The translations under genes were made by a program, and so were the position numbers. From Treponema sp. (GTDB lineage Bacteria > Spirochaetota > Spirochaetia > Treponematales > Treponemataceae), in assembly GCA_017544745.1 (NCBI GenBank), contig JAFYDO010000012.1, positions 1 to 8,273 of the forward strand: a stretch of DNA of 8,273 nt, written 5' to 3'. Each line of letters begins with the position of its first letter. Position 1 is the first letter of the stretch. Under the pieces are notes generated by a model. It was not told where the DNA came from and ran no database searches. It saw only the letters and a list, made by a program, of their open reading frames with translations. Below are positions 1-5,922 of the stretch, piece by piece.

Positions 1-248
1 CTGTCATCCTGTCCCGGAATTGTTACTACAAGACTAGGGCGTACACCGGAGCTTACACGGCTGTCGGGAGCTTCAAAGCGTTCTATATTTTCAAAGCCGT
101 TATCTTTGAGCCAGGCCTCCAGCGCATCACATTTTTTGCTCTCACCGTCTCCACCACCCTCCGGCGCAATTGCAGGAATACTTGTGAGCAGGGTTTGAAG
201 GGCAACGATGTCGGCACGTGCCCCATCCAGATATTCGCGTGCTGACAT
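1..248 (-). CDS. M20-family metallopeptidase/deacylase, N-terminal fragment (runs off the left edge)
   Basis: About 82 codons are visible, starting at the ATG at 248-246. The N-terminus contains LTSIPAIAPEGGGDGESKK at about residues 25-43, then a hydrophilic helix, then SSGVRPSLVVTIPG at about 67-80. The order P-A-I-x-P-E-G-G-G, helix, R-P-x-L-V-x-x-I-P-G matches the N-termini of M20 metallohydrolases (the DapE/ArgE/Xaa-dipeptidase group), zinc enzymes that remove acyl or peptide groups from amino-acid substrates. The first metal-binding motif (SHxDxVP) would lie just beyond position 1, so catalytic competence and substrate cannot be judged. The start shares the last base of the galE stop (TAATG), and a GGGAAG lies about 10 bases upstream, so translation is probably coupled to galE. 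No signal peptide is seen, so the protein should be cytoplasmic. Family is fairly sure; substrate is unknown. Confidence 0.8.
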   Translation of the reverse strand, partial: MSAREYLDGARADIVALQTLLTSIPAIAPEGGGDGESKKCDALEAWLKDNGFENIERFEAPDSRVSSGVRPSLVVTIPGQDD

Positions 249-1210
249 TACTTGTATACTTCCCATGTTGTGCTTACCAGAGTATCTACATCGCTGTATT
301 TAGGTTCCCAGCCCAAAAGCTCCTTTGCACGTTTAGAGGTTGCATACAGACAGGCAGGGTCTCCGGGGCGGCGCTCTACATCTTCGGAAGGAATTTCCTT
401 TCCGGTAATGCGGCGTGCAGCATCAATAATTTCTTTTACTGTAGTTCCCTTTTCGGTACCAAGATTTACAGTAACACTCTTATCATTTTTAGTAATATAA
501 TCCAGAGCCATTACATGAGCGCGGGCAAGGTCTGTTACATGAACATAGTCACGGATACAAGTTCCGTCGCGGGTATCGTAGTCGGTACCAAAAACCTTCA
601 TACCGTCCTTCATACCGGCAGCAACTTCCATTACACGAGGAAGCAGGTTTGCAGGATTCTGTTCCAGCCCGCGGATTTCTCCATCAGGGTCATAGCCTGC
701 TGCATTAAAATAACGCAAAGCAGCAAAACGCATTCCACGAAGCTTGTCGTACCAGGCCATAAAGCGTTCAATTTCAAGCTTGGTAAAGCCGTAGTAGTTT
801 TCCGGATTTTTTGGATGATCTTCATCAATAGGAAGATATTCAGGTGCGCCAAAAACAGCAGCAGAAGAAGAAAAAATCATTTTCTTACAGCCAAACTTTA
901 CAGCAGCATTCATAATATTGATTGTTCCCGTAATATTGTTCACGCTGTATTTTTCAGGCTCAATCATACTTTCGCCCGCTGCTTTAAATGCGGCAAGGTG
1001 TACAAATGCATCAAAGCCCTTTTCAAAGGCCTTTTCCAGATCCTGAGGAATAAGGATATTTCCGTAGATAAAATCATTCTGTGGAAAAAGATTGCAGCGC
1101 AATCCGCTGGACAGGTTATCAAATACAGTTACCTTGTGTCCTGCCTTCATCATTTCCTTTACAACGTGACTTCCGATATAACCGGCTCCACCAATAATCA
1201 ATACCTTCAT
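248..1210 (-). CDS. galE: UDP-glucose 4-epimerase (GalE)
   Basis: This 320-residue cytoplasmic short-chain dehydrogenase interconverts UDP-glucose and UDP-galactose with bound NAD, supplying galactose units for glycolipid or polysaccharide synthesis or feeding galactose use. The N-terminal Rossmann motif GGAGYIG is at residues 7-13, and the acidic residue D31 ends the second strand (VFDNLSSG), as in NAD-binding members. The catalytic set is present: SSSAAVFG at 114-121 and the Y140xxxK144 pair. ALRYFNAAG at 164-172, the TRDGTCIRDYVHVTDLA stretch at 213-229 and RRPGDP at 280-285 are the usual GalE substrate-site signatures. Length is slightly shorter than E. coli GalE (338) and typical of bacterial forms. 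It is the second gene of a three-gene unit, 4 bases after the lipoprotein stop. A good AAGGAG ribosome site sits 7 bases before the ATG. Related UDP-GlcNAc epimerase activity cannot be excluded. Confidence 0.95.
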   Translation of the reverse strand: MKVLIIGGAGYIGSHVVKEMMKAGHKVTVFDNLSSGLRCNLFPQNDFIYGNILIPQDLEKAFEKGFDAFVHLAAFKAAGESMIEPEKYSVNNITGTINIMNAAVKFGCKKMIFSSSAAVFGAPEYLPIDEDHPKNPENYYGFTKLEIERFMAWYDKLRGMRFAALRYFNAAGYDPDGEIRGLEQNPANLLPRVMEVAAGMKDGMKVFGTDYDTRDGTCIRDYVHVTDLARAHVMALDYITKNDKSVTVNLGTEKGTTVKEIIDAARRITGKEIPSEDVERRPGDPACLYATSKRAKELLGWEPKYSDVDTLVSTTWEVYK

Positions 1211-1214
1211 AGCG

Positions 1215-1658
1215 CTACTCCTTCTGGCCTATTAAAAATATTCGTATATATACATATGGATTTTCAAGCTGTCCATAATAATCACTGTTTAGTCTTACCC
1301 AGATTTCTTCAATCATCCAGGCTTCTTCTTCGGAATAAGAAAGCTCTGTAATTTTATGTCTGCACATATCACTGTCGCTTCCTTCTACCTTAACGACACA
1401 AAGCTCAAGTCCGTCCTTATTTATGTCCGAAAAATATTCTTCAAGCTCTGCGTGTTTTTCATCAAGCACAAGCTCTACCCATTCAGGATATTCCTTTCCA
1501 AAACCTCTGTACTGCCAGTCATCAAAACGGACAACAGAAAACTCCTGTTCTTGCAAAGTGGAATCAGATTTATTTGTAGAGGCACAGCCTGTAAGCATTA
1601 ATAAGGAAGCTGAAAAAAGCAGGCAAAAAAGACCTGAAATTGATAAACCTTTTTTCAT
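1215..1658 (-). CDS. Small predicted lipoprotein, unrecognised family
   Basis: About 147 residues from the ATG at 1658; an in-frame ATG at 1667 would add three residues. The N-terminus is a lipoprotein signal: MKKG, a hydrophobic core, then LMLTGC, placing the lipid-modified cysteine at about residue 25. The mature part is acidic and Trp/Tyr-rich (for example RFDDWQYRGFG, and later EEEAWMIEEIWVRL) with no TPR, enzyme or binding motif I know. It is probably attached to the inner or outer membrane facing the periplasm. I prefer the start at 1658 because the ATG at 1667 lies within the TATAAT -10 element of its own promoter, and transcription would begin at about 1659-1658. No Shine-Dalgarno sequence precedes either ATG. 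It is the first gene of the unit with galE and the M20 peptidase. Function unknown; galE linkage alone is weak evidence for an envelope-sugar role. Confidence 0.75.
   Translation of the reverse strand: MKKGLSISGLFCLLFSASLLMLTGCASTNKSDSTLQEQEFSVVRFDDWQYRGFGKEYPEWVELVLDEKHAELEEYFSDINKDGLELCVVKVEGSDSDMCRHKITELSYSEEEAWMIEEIWVRLNSDYYGQLENPYVYIRIFLIGQKE
1218..1225 (-). promoter_or_regulatory. Ribosome binding site of galE
   Basis: AGAAGGAG reads on the minus strand 7 bases before the galE ATG at 1210. Its last G is immediately followed by the TAG stop of the upstream lipoprotein, so a ribosome terminating there would be standing on the galE site. This supports translational coupling and fixes the galE start. 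Confidence 0.75.
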
Positions 1659-1665
1659 ATCTATC

Positions 1666-1694
1666 ATTATACAATAACTCTATGTTAGATTCAA
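1666..1694 (-). promoter_or_regulatory. Sigma70-type promoter for the lipoprotein-galE-peptidase unit
   Basis: On the minus strand TTGAAT (1694-1689), a 17-base spacer and a perfect TATAAT (1671-1666) form a good housekeeping promoter. The expected start of transcription, 7-8 bases after the -10, falls at about 1659-1658, exactly on the ATG at 1658. This predicts a leaderless message. Seen in sequence; activity is inferred. Confidence 0.65.
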
Positions 1695-1702
1695 ATATGT
1701 AC

Positions 1703-1732
1703 TTGCTATTTTGGGAGTATTTTTAGTATTAT
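1703..1732 (+). promoter_or_regulatory. Promoter for the TPR lipoprotein gene
   Basis: TTGCTA (1703-1708), an 18-base spacer and TATTAT (1727-1732) lie just before the gene. Six bases separate the -10 from the ATG at 1739, so transcription would start on or next to the start codon. An overlapping alternative -10, TATAAA at 1732-1737, would place it at the in-frame ATG at 1745. It faces away from the promoter at 1666-1694 in the same short gap. Confidence 0.5.
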
Positions 1733-1738
1733 ATAAAT

Positions 1739-2170
1739 ATGAACATGACTATTAAAAACAGAACAAAAATTGCTGCTGCAATTCTCACTTTGGCCCTTAC
1801 TCTTGCATTTACGGGCTGTAATTCTACAAAAAATATTCCTGATGATTTATCTGCTCCACAGCTTTTGCAGAGAGGTCAGGCAAGCCTTGATAATTCAGAT
1901 TATAAAACTGCCGAAAAATATTTCTTAAAAACTATAGAACAGTATGGTGACGACACAGATACTTACATCGAAGCCAAATACGAGCTTGCTCATCTTTATA
2001 TAAAAACAAAGCGCTACGACAAGGCCTATGACAATCTGTCAGAGATTCTTGAATTATATGATTATGCAATTGCAGGAAGCTTACCGGCCGCTTATAAAAA
2101 GCTTGCTCAGATAGAAATGGACAAGATTCCGTCTGCAAAGCTGGAAGAACTCCAGAACTCTAGTCGCTAG
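1739..2170 (+). CDS. TPR-repeat lipoprotein
   Basis: This 143-residue protein has a lipoprotein signal peptide: basic N-region (KNRTK), hydrophobic core, then AFTGC with the lipidated Cys at residue 27. Two tetratricopeptide-like helical pairs follow. The first (about 41-74) contains LLQRGQASLDNSDYKTAEKY; the second (about 76-109) contains AKYELAHLYIKTKRYDKAY. Such repeats are protein-docking scaffolds, and small TPR lipoproteins such as BamD act at the outer membrane. This one is much shorter than BamD and cannot be equated with it. No clear Shine-Dalgarno sequence is present; ATGs at 1739 and 1745 are both in frame and the message may be leaderless. The gene stands alone on its strand, converges on the vWA gene and overlaps it by 11 bases. 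Domain call is firm; the role (periplasmic adaptor) is inferred. Confidence 0.85.
   Translation: MNMTIKNRTKIAAAILTLALTLAFTGCNSTKNIPDDLSAPQLLQRGQASLDNSDYKTAEKYFLKTIEQYGDDTDTYIEAKYELAHLYIKTKRYDKAYDNLSEILELYDYAIAGSLPAAYKKLAQIEMDKIPSAKLEELQNSSR
2160..2170. other. Convergent 3' overlap of the TPR lipoprotein and vWA genes
   Basis: The two genes share 11 bases, CTAGTCGCTAG. The plus-strand stop is the TAG at 2168-2170 and the minus-strand stop is the complement of CTA at 2160-2162. There is no room for a terminator hairpin between them, so both transcripts must end inside the opposite gene or run antisense into it. Confidence 0.85.
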
Positions 2171-3416
2171 GCAGTAAAATAGCTTTTACATTAATTTTCT
2201 TTGTCTCTGCTTTTTCCATTACAAAGTCTTTGGAATATTTACCAAGTCCTCGTGGCTTTGGATGAGGTTCTGCGTCTCCAATCAGAATAATCTGACGGTT
2301 TACATTATCTCCAAGCCGCCAGTTGTAATATTCGCAGGAAGCAAAAATTGCTTCGTAAACTGCTTCCGGAATATCGCCGCCTTCCTTACCCATTATCTTT
2401 ATTGAATTAAGATTCTTATTAAAAGTCTGAAGGTTTTCGGTAAAGCCAAAGAATTTAACAGGCAGGCCCTTGTAGTTAAACGAATCTCCGTAATCACGGT
2501 AGAACAAAAGGCCAAAACGCACTTCTTCAATATTCTTAAAATGCTCCATCAAAGCAGGAAGCAAATCTGTCTTTAAGGTTTCTATATCGTTTTTCATACT
2601 GCCGGTTGCATCAATTGCAAATACAACATCAAGAGGAGCGCCTTCATCCTCAAGAATCTCCATTATATCGGCCACAATAGTTTCGGGTCCCTTGGAATAA
2701 ACTACAAAATCAGAGAGCTCTGAAAATTTCTGGCTTGCAAGAGGATTATAATCTGCACTCAAAATTACTGCAGGCTCTGGTTCCGGTTCCGGCGGATTTT
2801 TCTTAGGCTTTTTGCGGGCTTCCAGATTGAACATAAAAGGACTATCCATATAGTCTCCGGTATAGTCGGCATATGGTTTTTCAAAGGTACGGATATTTAT
2901 AAAAGTTCCTTTTCCAACTTCAACAATACCGTTACGGCTCCATTCGTATCCATACTGAAGCACCGGCGGAATAAAAATATGAAAGGCCTGGTCAAAAAAG
3001 TCGTTTTTTTCCGGAGTAGAATCAATAAGGCTGTATTTTGCACCCTCCGAAACCAGCTGCTGTCCGTCCAGATAGCGTATTTCATCTCCGTTTATAGGAT
3101 TATATTCAGTTGCGCGGTAGGCATAGTTATCTGCTTTTCCGGTAGGATCGCGTGTAGTTTCTGTAAGCAGGATGGAATTTACACCAGCAAGCTTGCGTAC
3201 ATAAAGATGATAACCTGCAATATTTCCGTCTGCATCGCGTTCTTCTATAAGCTTTACGTCATCTGCAGTAATGCGCATAGCCTTCTGTTTAGCAGTATAT
3301 TCAATTTTTTGACTCCCCGCTGTGGAATCTTGAGAAAAAAGCCCTGTCTGAGTAAAAACAAACAAAAAAGCAGGAATAATATAAGCAAAAATTTTCTTTT
3401 TATTATACAAAAACAT
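2160..3416 (-). CDS. Secreted von Willebrand factor A (vWA) domain protein
   Basis: This 418-residue protein begins with a signal peptide: KKK, a hydrophobic core at about 9-26, and likely cleavage after LFS at 28. Residues 30-200 form a region of unknown fold rich in charged and aromatic residues. A Pro/Glu linker (PPEPEPEP, 208-215) precedes a C-terminal vWA domain at about 260-416. The metal-site motif is VVFAIDATGSM at 264-274 (D269-x-T271-x-S273, a common DxTGS variant of DxSxS). It is followed by LLFYRDYGD at 303-311, GGDIPEAV at 346-353 and the distal GDAEPHP at 380-386, all expected of a functional metal-dependent adhesion site. vWA domains bind protein partners through a divalent metal. 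Export suggests a periplasmic or surface role. The protein ends two or three residues after the last predicted strand, with no anchor. Its start is poorly marked: no convincing ribosome site is seen. Confidence 0.85.
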   Translation of the reverse strand: MFLYNKKKIFAYIIPAFLFVFTQTGLFSQDSTAGSQKIEYTAKQKAMRITADDVKLIEERDADGNIAGYHLYVRKLAGVNSILLTETTRDPTGKADNYAYRATEYNPINGDEIRYLDGQQLVSEGAKYSLIDSTPEKNDFFDQAFHIFIPPVLQYGYEWSRNGIVEVGKGTFINIRTFEKPYADYTGDYMDSPFMFNLEARKKPKKNPPEPEPEPAVILSADYNPLASQKFSELSDFVVYSKGPETIVADIMEILEDEGAPLDVVFAIDATGSMKNDIETLKTDLLPALMEHFKNIEEVRFGLLFYRDYGDSFNYKGLPVKFFGFTENLQTFNKNLNSIKIMGKEGGDIPEAVYEAIFASCEYYNWRLGDNVNRQIILIGDAEPHPKPRGLGKYSKDFVMEKAETKKINVKAILLPSD

Positions 3417-3441
3417 AGTTACTTATCGGCTTTTCGGTGGT

Positions 3442-3471
3442 TATATATTAGGAATTGCAAATTTTTAGCAA
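3442..3471 (-). promoter_or_regulatory. Possible promoter of the vWA gene
   Basis: On the minus strand TTGCTA (3471-3466) and TATATA (3447-3442) are separated by 18 bases. Transcription would start near 3435, giving a short leader of about 20 bases before the ATG at 3416. The leader has no clear Shine-Dalgarno sequence. The match is modest and the region is AT-rich, so this is a weak call. Confidence 0.35.
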
Positions 3472-3483
3472 CGGGGGTACAAT
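3455..3483 (+). promoter_or_regulatory. Promoter of the YidD-containing operon
   Basis: TTGCAA (3455-3460), a 17-base spacer and TACAAT (3478-3483) fit a sigma70 promoter. The start point expected from it is about 3490, the second in-frame ATG of the first gene. The spacer contains GGGGGT (3473-3478), one base from GGAGGT, which could instead serve as ribosome site for the ATG at 3484 if a more upstream promoter is used. The two readings are mutually exclusive for a given transcript. Confidence 0.5.
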
Positions 3484-4020
3484 ATGAGCATGAAATTCAA
3501 GGCTTTTATCGTTATTTTAGTATTTTTTGGTTTCTCAACCGCCTTATTTGCCAAGCCTGTAGCCTATTCATTTTCTGGTTTTGGCGGAGGACTTCCTTCT
3601 TCTGCTTATGCAGGTGCAGATACAGCAACCTCTAAAAAAATCATAATTGAAGACGATGACGATGATGATGATTATAACGATGACTATTATAGCGACGAGC
3701 CTACAGTAAACAAAGGTAAGAATACTGCCCTTATTGTAACCGGTGTGGTCGTTGGTCTTGTTGCAGTTGCCGGTGTTATTTACGGAACCTACTATTTTAC
3801 AAATCAGTCCAGCGAATGTTGCGCCCAGGCTACCGACAGCTTTATTCAGGGTTGTGGCGAAGGCTGTGGAGATGCCTGTGAACAGAGTATGGAACAGGCC
3901 TGCAGCGAGTCATTATCCAGTGCCTGCTCTTCCAACTCAAGTACTGTAACCTGCAGCGAGGCTTCTATAGGAGCGATTTTTGGAAATGGATTACAGATTA
4001 TTCCAATCTTTATTCCATAA
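3484..4020 (+). CDS. Exported membrane protein with poly-Asp tract and cysteine-patterned C-terminal region, unrecognised
   Basis: 178 residues from the ATG at 3484 (176 from the ATG at 3490). Residues 3-23 are a signal peptide (MKFK, hydrophobic core, cleavage likely after LFA). A Gly/Ser-rich stretch leads to an acidic block: seven consecutive Asp at 57-63, then more Asp with Tyr to about 72. A hydrophobic segment at 81-103 is a probable membrane helix. The C-terminal part has eight cysteines (112, 113, 124, 128, 132, 140, 148, 157), rich in Ser, Gly and Glu, and ends in a hydrophobic tail (161-178). Membrane topology is ambiguous: lysines flank the N-terminal side of the helix. It is the first gene of a four-gene operon and overlaps the LolA-YidD gene by 41 bases. 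I do not recognise the family; a structural or metal-binding envelope role is only a guess. Confidence 0.8.
   Translation: MSMKFKAFIVILVFFGFSTALFAKPVAYSFSGFGGGLPSSAYAGADTATSKKIIIEDDDDDDDYNDDYYSDEPTVNKGKNTALIVTGVVVGLVAVAGVIYGTYYFTNQSSECCAQATDSFIQGCGEGCGDACEQSMEQACSESLSSACSSNSSTVTCSEASIGAIFGNGLQIIPIFIP
3969..3973 (+). promoter_or_regulatory. Ribosome binding site that decides a TTG start
   Basis: AGGAG lies inside the end of the preceding gene, 6 bases before a TTG at 3980 and 12 before an ATG at 3986. The better spacing favours the TTG; the two choices differ by two residues and leave the signal peptide unchanged. Confidence 0.55.
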
Positions 4021-5032
4021 AAAATCGCAGAAAAGCCTGCTTTTTTTTACCGTAGTTTTTTTATTTTCTCTTTTTCCTTTAACAGCCGCTTCAAAGTCTA
4101 TTTCTTCTCTTTCGCTTGATTTTACACGCACCGAAGAAATTGCTTCTGATTCAACAATGACAGGAAGCATACTCTATACCGCTTCTCCGTTTTTCTTTCT
4201 TTTTAAAACAAGCCTGCCCCAGCCGCAGGAGGTTTTTATAAATGAGGACGGAGCCTTTATAATTCAGGATGATACAATCTATGAACTTGAAGAAGGTGCC
4301 GAATACCTTGAACAGATCTGTAAGGATTTTTTAAACTGGTTCAAAGAGGATTTTGGACTTACAGAATCGTCCTTTATTCCACAACAGCGTGCAATGGAAA
4401 ACGGTCTTGTCGTAACCCAGTGGAATTATTCAAAGCAGGACAGCCACCCCATAGATACTGTAATGGTTTATACCGACATGACCGGTAAAACACGTACACT
4501 CAAAATGTACATGGATTTTTCTACACTGCTTACACAAACCCAGCTGAACGAATATAAGTATTATAACGGAAGAAATTTTCCGGTTCAGATAACCTCTACC
4601 TCTTATGAAAATAACGAGCCGGTTTTAATTACAAAACTAAGCTTTTCGAATATTGAATTTAACAGAGCCTCGAGTATGGAAGCAACAGAACCGCTAAAGG
4701 ATGCTTCCGTTCTTACTGCTTACGCAAGGCCGTCCGAAGTTCAGGCACAAACTTATTATGTTTCCATTCCGTCTGTACTGTTGAATACCTCGTTCAGATT
4801 TTACAAAAGATTTATTACTGAACAGGATATGACCAACTGTCCTTTTTATCCTTCCTGTTCGCAGTACATGGTTGATGCTGTAAGTCAAAACGGTTTGTTC
4901 GGAATATTTCAGGGACTGGAACGACTCAAGCGCTGTACAAATGCAGAACACAAAAGAGACCTCTACCCTACACTCAGTAACGGTAAGCACTATGATCCGG
5001 TTCCTGCAAAAAAAGCAAAGGGGGAACAATAA
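3980..5032 (+). CDS. Fusion of a LolA-like lipoprotein-carrier domain with a C-terminal YidD domain, exported
   Basis: 350 residues. The N-terminus has a basic region (HKKSQK), a hydrophobic core at about 19-36 and likely signal cleavage after TAA (37). Residues 40-230 read like a LolA-type half-barrel that binds lipoprotein acyl chains in the periplasm: SLDFTR, then TGSILYTASPFFFLF (61-75), then EVFINEDGAFIIQDDTIYEL (84-103), then FPVQITS and LSFSNIEFN near 200-228. Residues 263-342 are a YidD domain: FRFYKRFIT (272-280), CPFYPSCSQYMVDAV (287-301), LERLKRCT (313-320) and YDPVP (338-342), including the family's conserved cysteines. YidD normally is a small stand-alone protein at the inner face of the inner membrane that helps YidC insert proteins. 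Here a signal sequence should place it in the periplasm. YidD assignment is strong; LolA-like is moderate. Confidence 0.85.
   Translation: MEMDYRLFQSLFHKKSQKSLLFFTVVFLFSLFPLTAASKSISSLSLDFTRTEEIASDSTMTGSILYTASPFFFLFKTSLPQPQEVFINEDGAFIIQDDTIYELEEGAEYLEQICKDFLNWFKEDFGLTESSFIPQQRAMENGLVVTQWNYSKQDSHPIDTVMVYTDMTGKTRTLKMYMDFSTLLTQTQLNEYKYYNGRNFPVQITSTSYENNEPVLITKLSFSNIEFNRASSMEATEPLKDASVLTAYARPSEVQAQTYYVSIPSVLLNTSFRFYKRFITEQDMTNCPFYPSCSQYMVDAVSQNGLFGIFQGLERLKRCTNAEHKRDLYPTLSNGKHYDPVPAKKAKGEQ
5019..5024 (+). promoter_or_regulatory. Ribosome binding site of the first TPR/TM2-like paralog
   Basis: AGGGGG inside the last codons of the LolA-YidD gene lies 7 bases before the ATG at 5032. That ATG shares an A with the upstream stop (TAATG), giving coupled translation and probably similar output of the two proteins. 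Confidence 0.6.
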
Positions 5033-5922
5033 TGAAAAAAATAAATATATTTTTATGCTTACTGACTCTGTGCTGGTTTACAGGTGGGGCTAACCAAATC
5101 TTTGCACAGGAAGTTTCTGCCTATGCACCATCTACTGTAAAGGCTTTTGCAGATTCACTTTACAGTCAAGGCTTTTTATCTCAGGCAGAAGGCGAATACA
5201 AGCGTTATCTTTTTTCTGTGGAATTCAGTTCGCAGGAGGAAGCAGTACAGAGCCTTGATTTTCAGTCTTCGCTTAGCACACTGTGTAATATTTACAGGGC
5301 ACAGCAGAATATAACCGGCATCAACTGGCTTGAGAAGAATTTTTACAAGAATGCGCAGCTACAAACTAAACAAAGGCTAAAGCTTTTGCAGGGTAAATAT
5401 ATTTTTATGGAAAGAAATGCACCGGCTTTTAAGGACTTTTACCAGCCGCTCGACCTTGATTCCTTTACTCCCGATTTTTCGAATCTTGTAAAGGCATCGG
5501 ACTATGTACTTAACAAAAATATTGATGAGCTTTCTAAGCTTTGTACACAGATAAACCAGCTGCAGGGAGACAATTCACTTTTCATAAATCTTGGAGAATT
5601 GAGCAATTCATATAAGCTTAAAAAACCTGGCGTTGCACTTTTACTTTCTTCGCTTATCCCAGGAAGCGGCAGATGGTACACAGGTTCGTTTGCAGCTTTT
5701 ACAGGAAGCTTTCTTTCAGTAGGTTCTTTTGTTGCGGGCACTGTAGTTACGGGAATCCAGTCTCAATGGAAAAGCTGGCAGCCATACGTTTTTGGAGCCT
5801 GCGGACTTGTTTTATATATTGTAGATTTATACGGCTCATACCAGAGTGCAAAGCGCTATAACGATGCACTTTACCGTCACCTATGCGAGGAAACAGAAAA
5901 AATATATGAAGCAGTTTATTAG
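5032..5922 (+). CDS. Exported TPR-like protein with C-terminal TM2/DUF5683-like hydrophobic domain (paralog 1)
   Basis: 296 residues. A signal peptide (MKKINIF, hydrophobic core, IFA cleavage after 25) is followed by a helical, TPR-like region. Its first pair, around 36-62, includes FLSQAEGEYKRYLF. Residues 30-195 should therefore be periplasmic. The C-terminal part has three hydrophobic stretches, at about 198-217, 222-241 and 251-268. The first carries KKPGVALLLSSLIPGSGRWY, with the P-G-x-G-x-x-Y-x-G pattern found at the first membrane hairpin of TM2 and DUF5683 proteins. A basic YGSYQSAKRYN segment (267-277) follows. It resembles the next gene over its whole length, implying tandem duplication. 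The operon position directly after a YidD fusion suggests work in envelope protein assembly, but no member of this exact architecture is known to me by function. Confidence 0.8.
   Translation: MKKINIFLCLLTLCWFTGGANQIFAQEVSAYAPSTVKAFADSLYSQGFLSQAEGEYKRYLFSVEFSSQEEAVQSLDFQSSLSTLCNIYRAQQNITGINWLEKNFYKNAQLQTKQRLKLLQGKYIFMERNAPAFKDFYQPLDLDSFTPDFSNLVKASDYVLNKNIDELSKLCTQINQLQGDNSLFINLGELSNSYKLKKPGVALLLSSLIPGSGRWYTGSFAAFTGSFLSVGSFVAGTVVTGIQSQWKSWQPYVFGACGLVLYIVDLYGSYQSAKRYNDALYRHLCEETEKIYEAVY

Noticed and set aside
218..1351. 377-codon plus-strand open frame opposite galE
   Set aside because: It is antisense to a certain galE, has no domain signature and no ribosome site, and its composition (many Phe, Ile, Cys, His) is typical of a shadow frame.
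2763..2800. Short repeat in the vWA gene (Pro-Glu codons)
   Set aside because: It simply encodes the PEPEPEP linker before the vWA domain; not an independent DNA repeat.
2979..3635. 218-codon plus-strand open frame spanning the vWA/operon gap
   Set aside because: It is antisense to the vWA gene and crosses two divergent promoters; Cys/Phe-rich shadow composition.
4694..5029. 111-codon minus-strand open frame
   Set aside because: It is antisense to the YidD domain, whose conserved motifs show the plus strand is coding.
5846..5905. 20-residue N-terminal extension of paralog 2
   Set aside because: It would bury the signal peptide behind hydrophilic residues and break the exact residue-for-residue match of motif positions with paralog 1; the ATG at 5906 is better.
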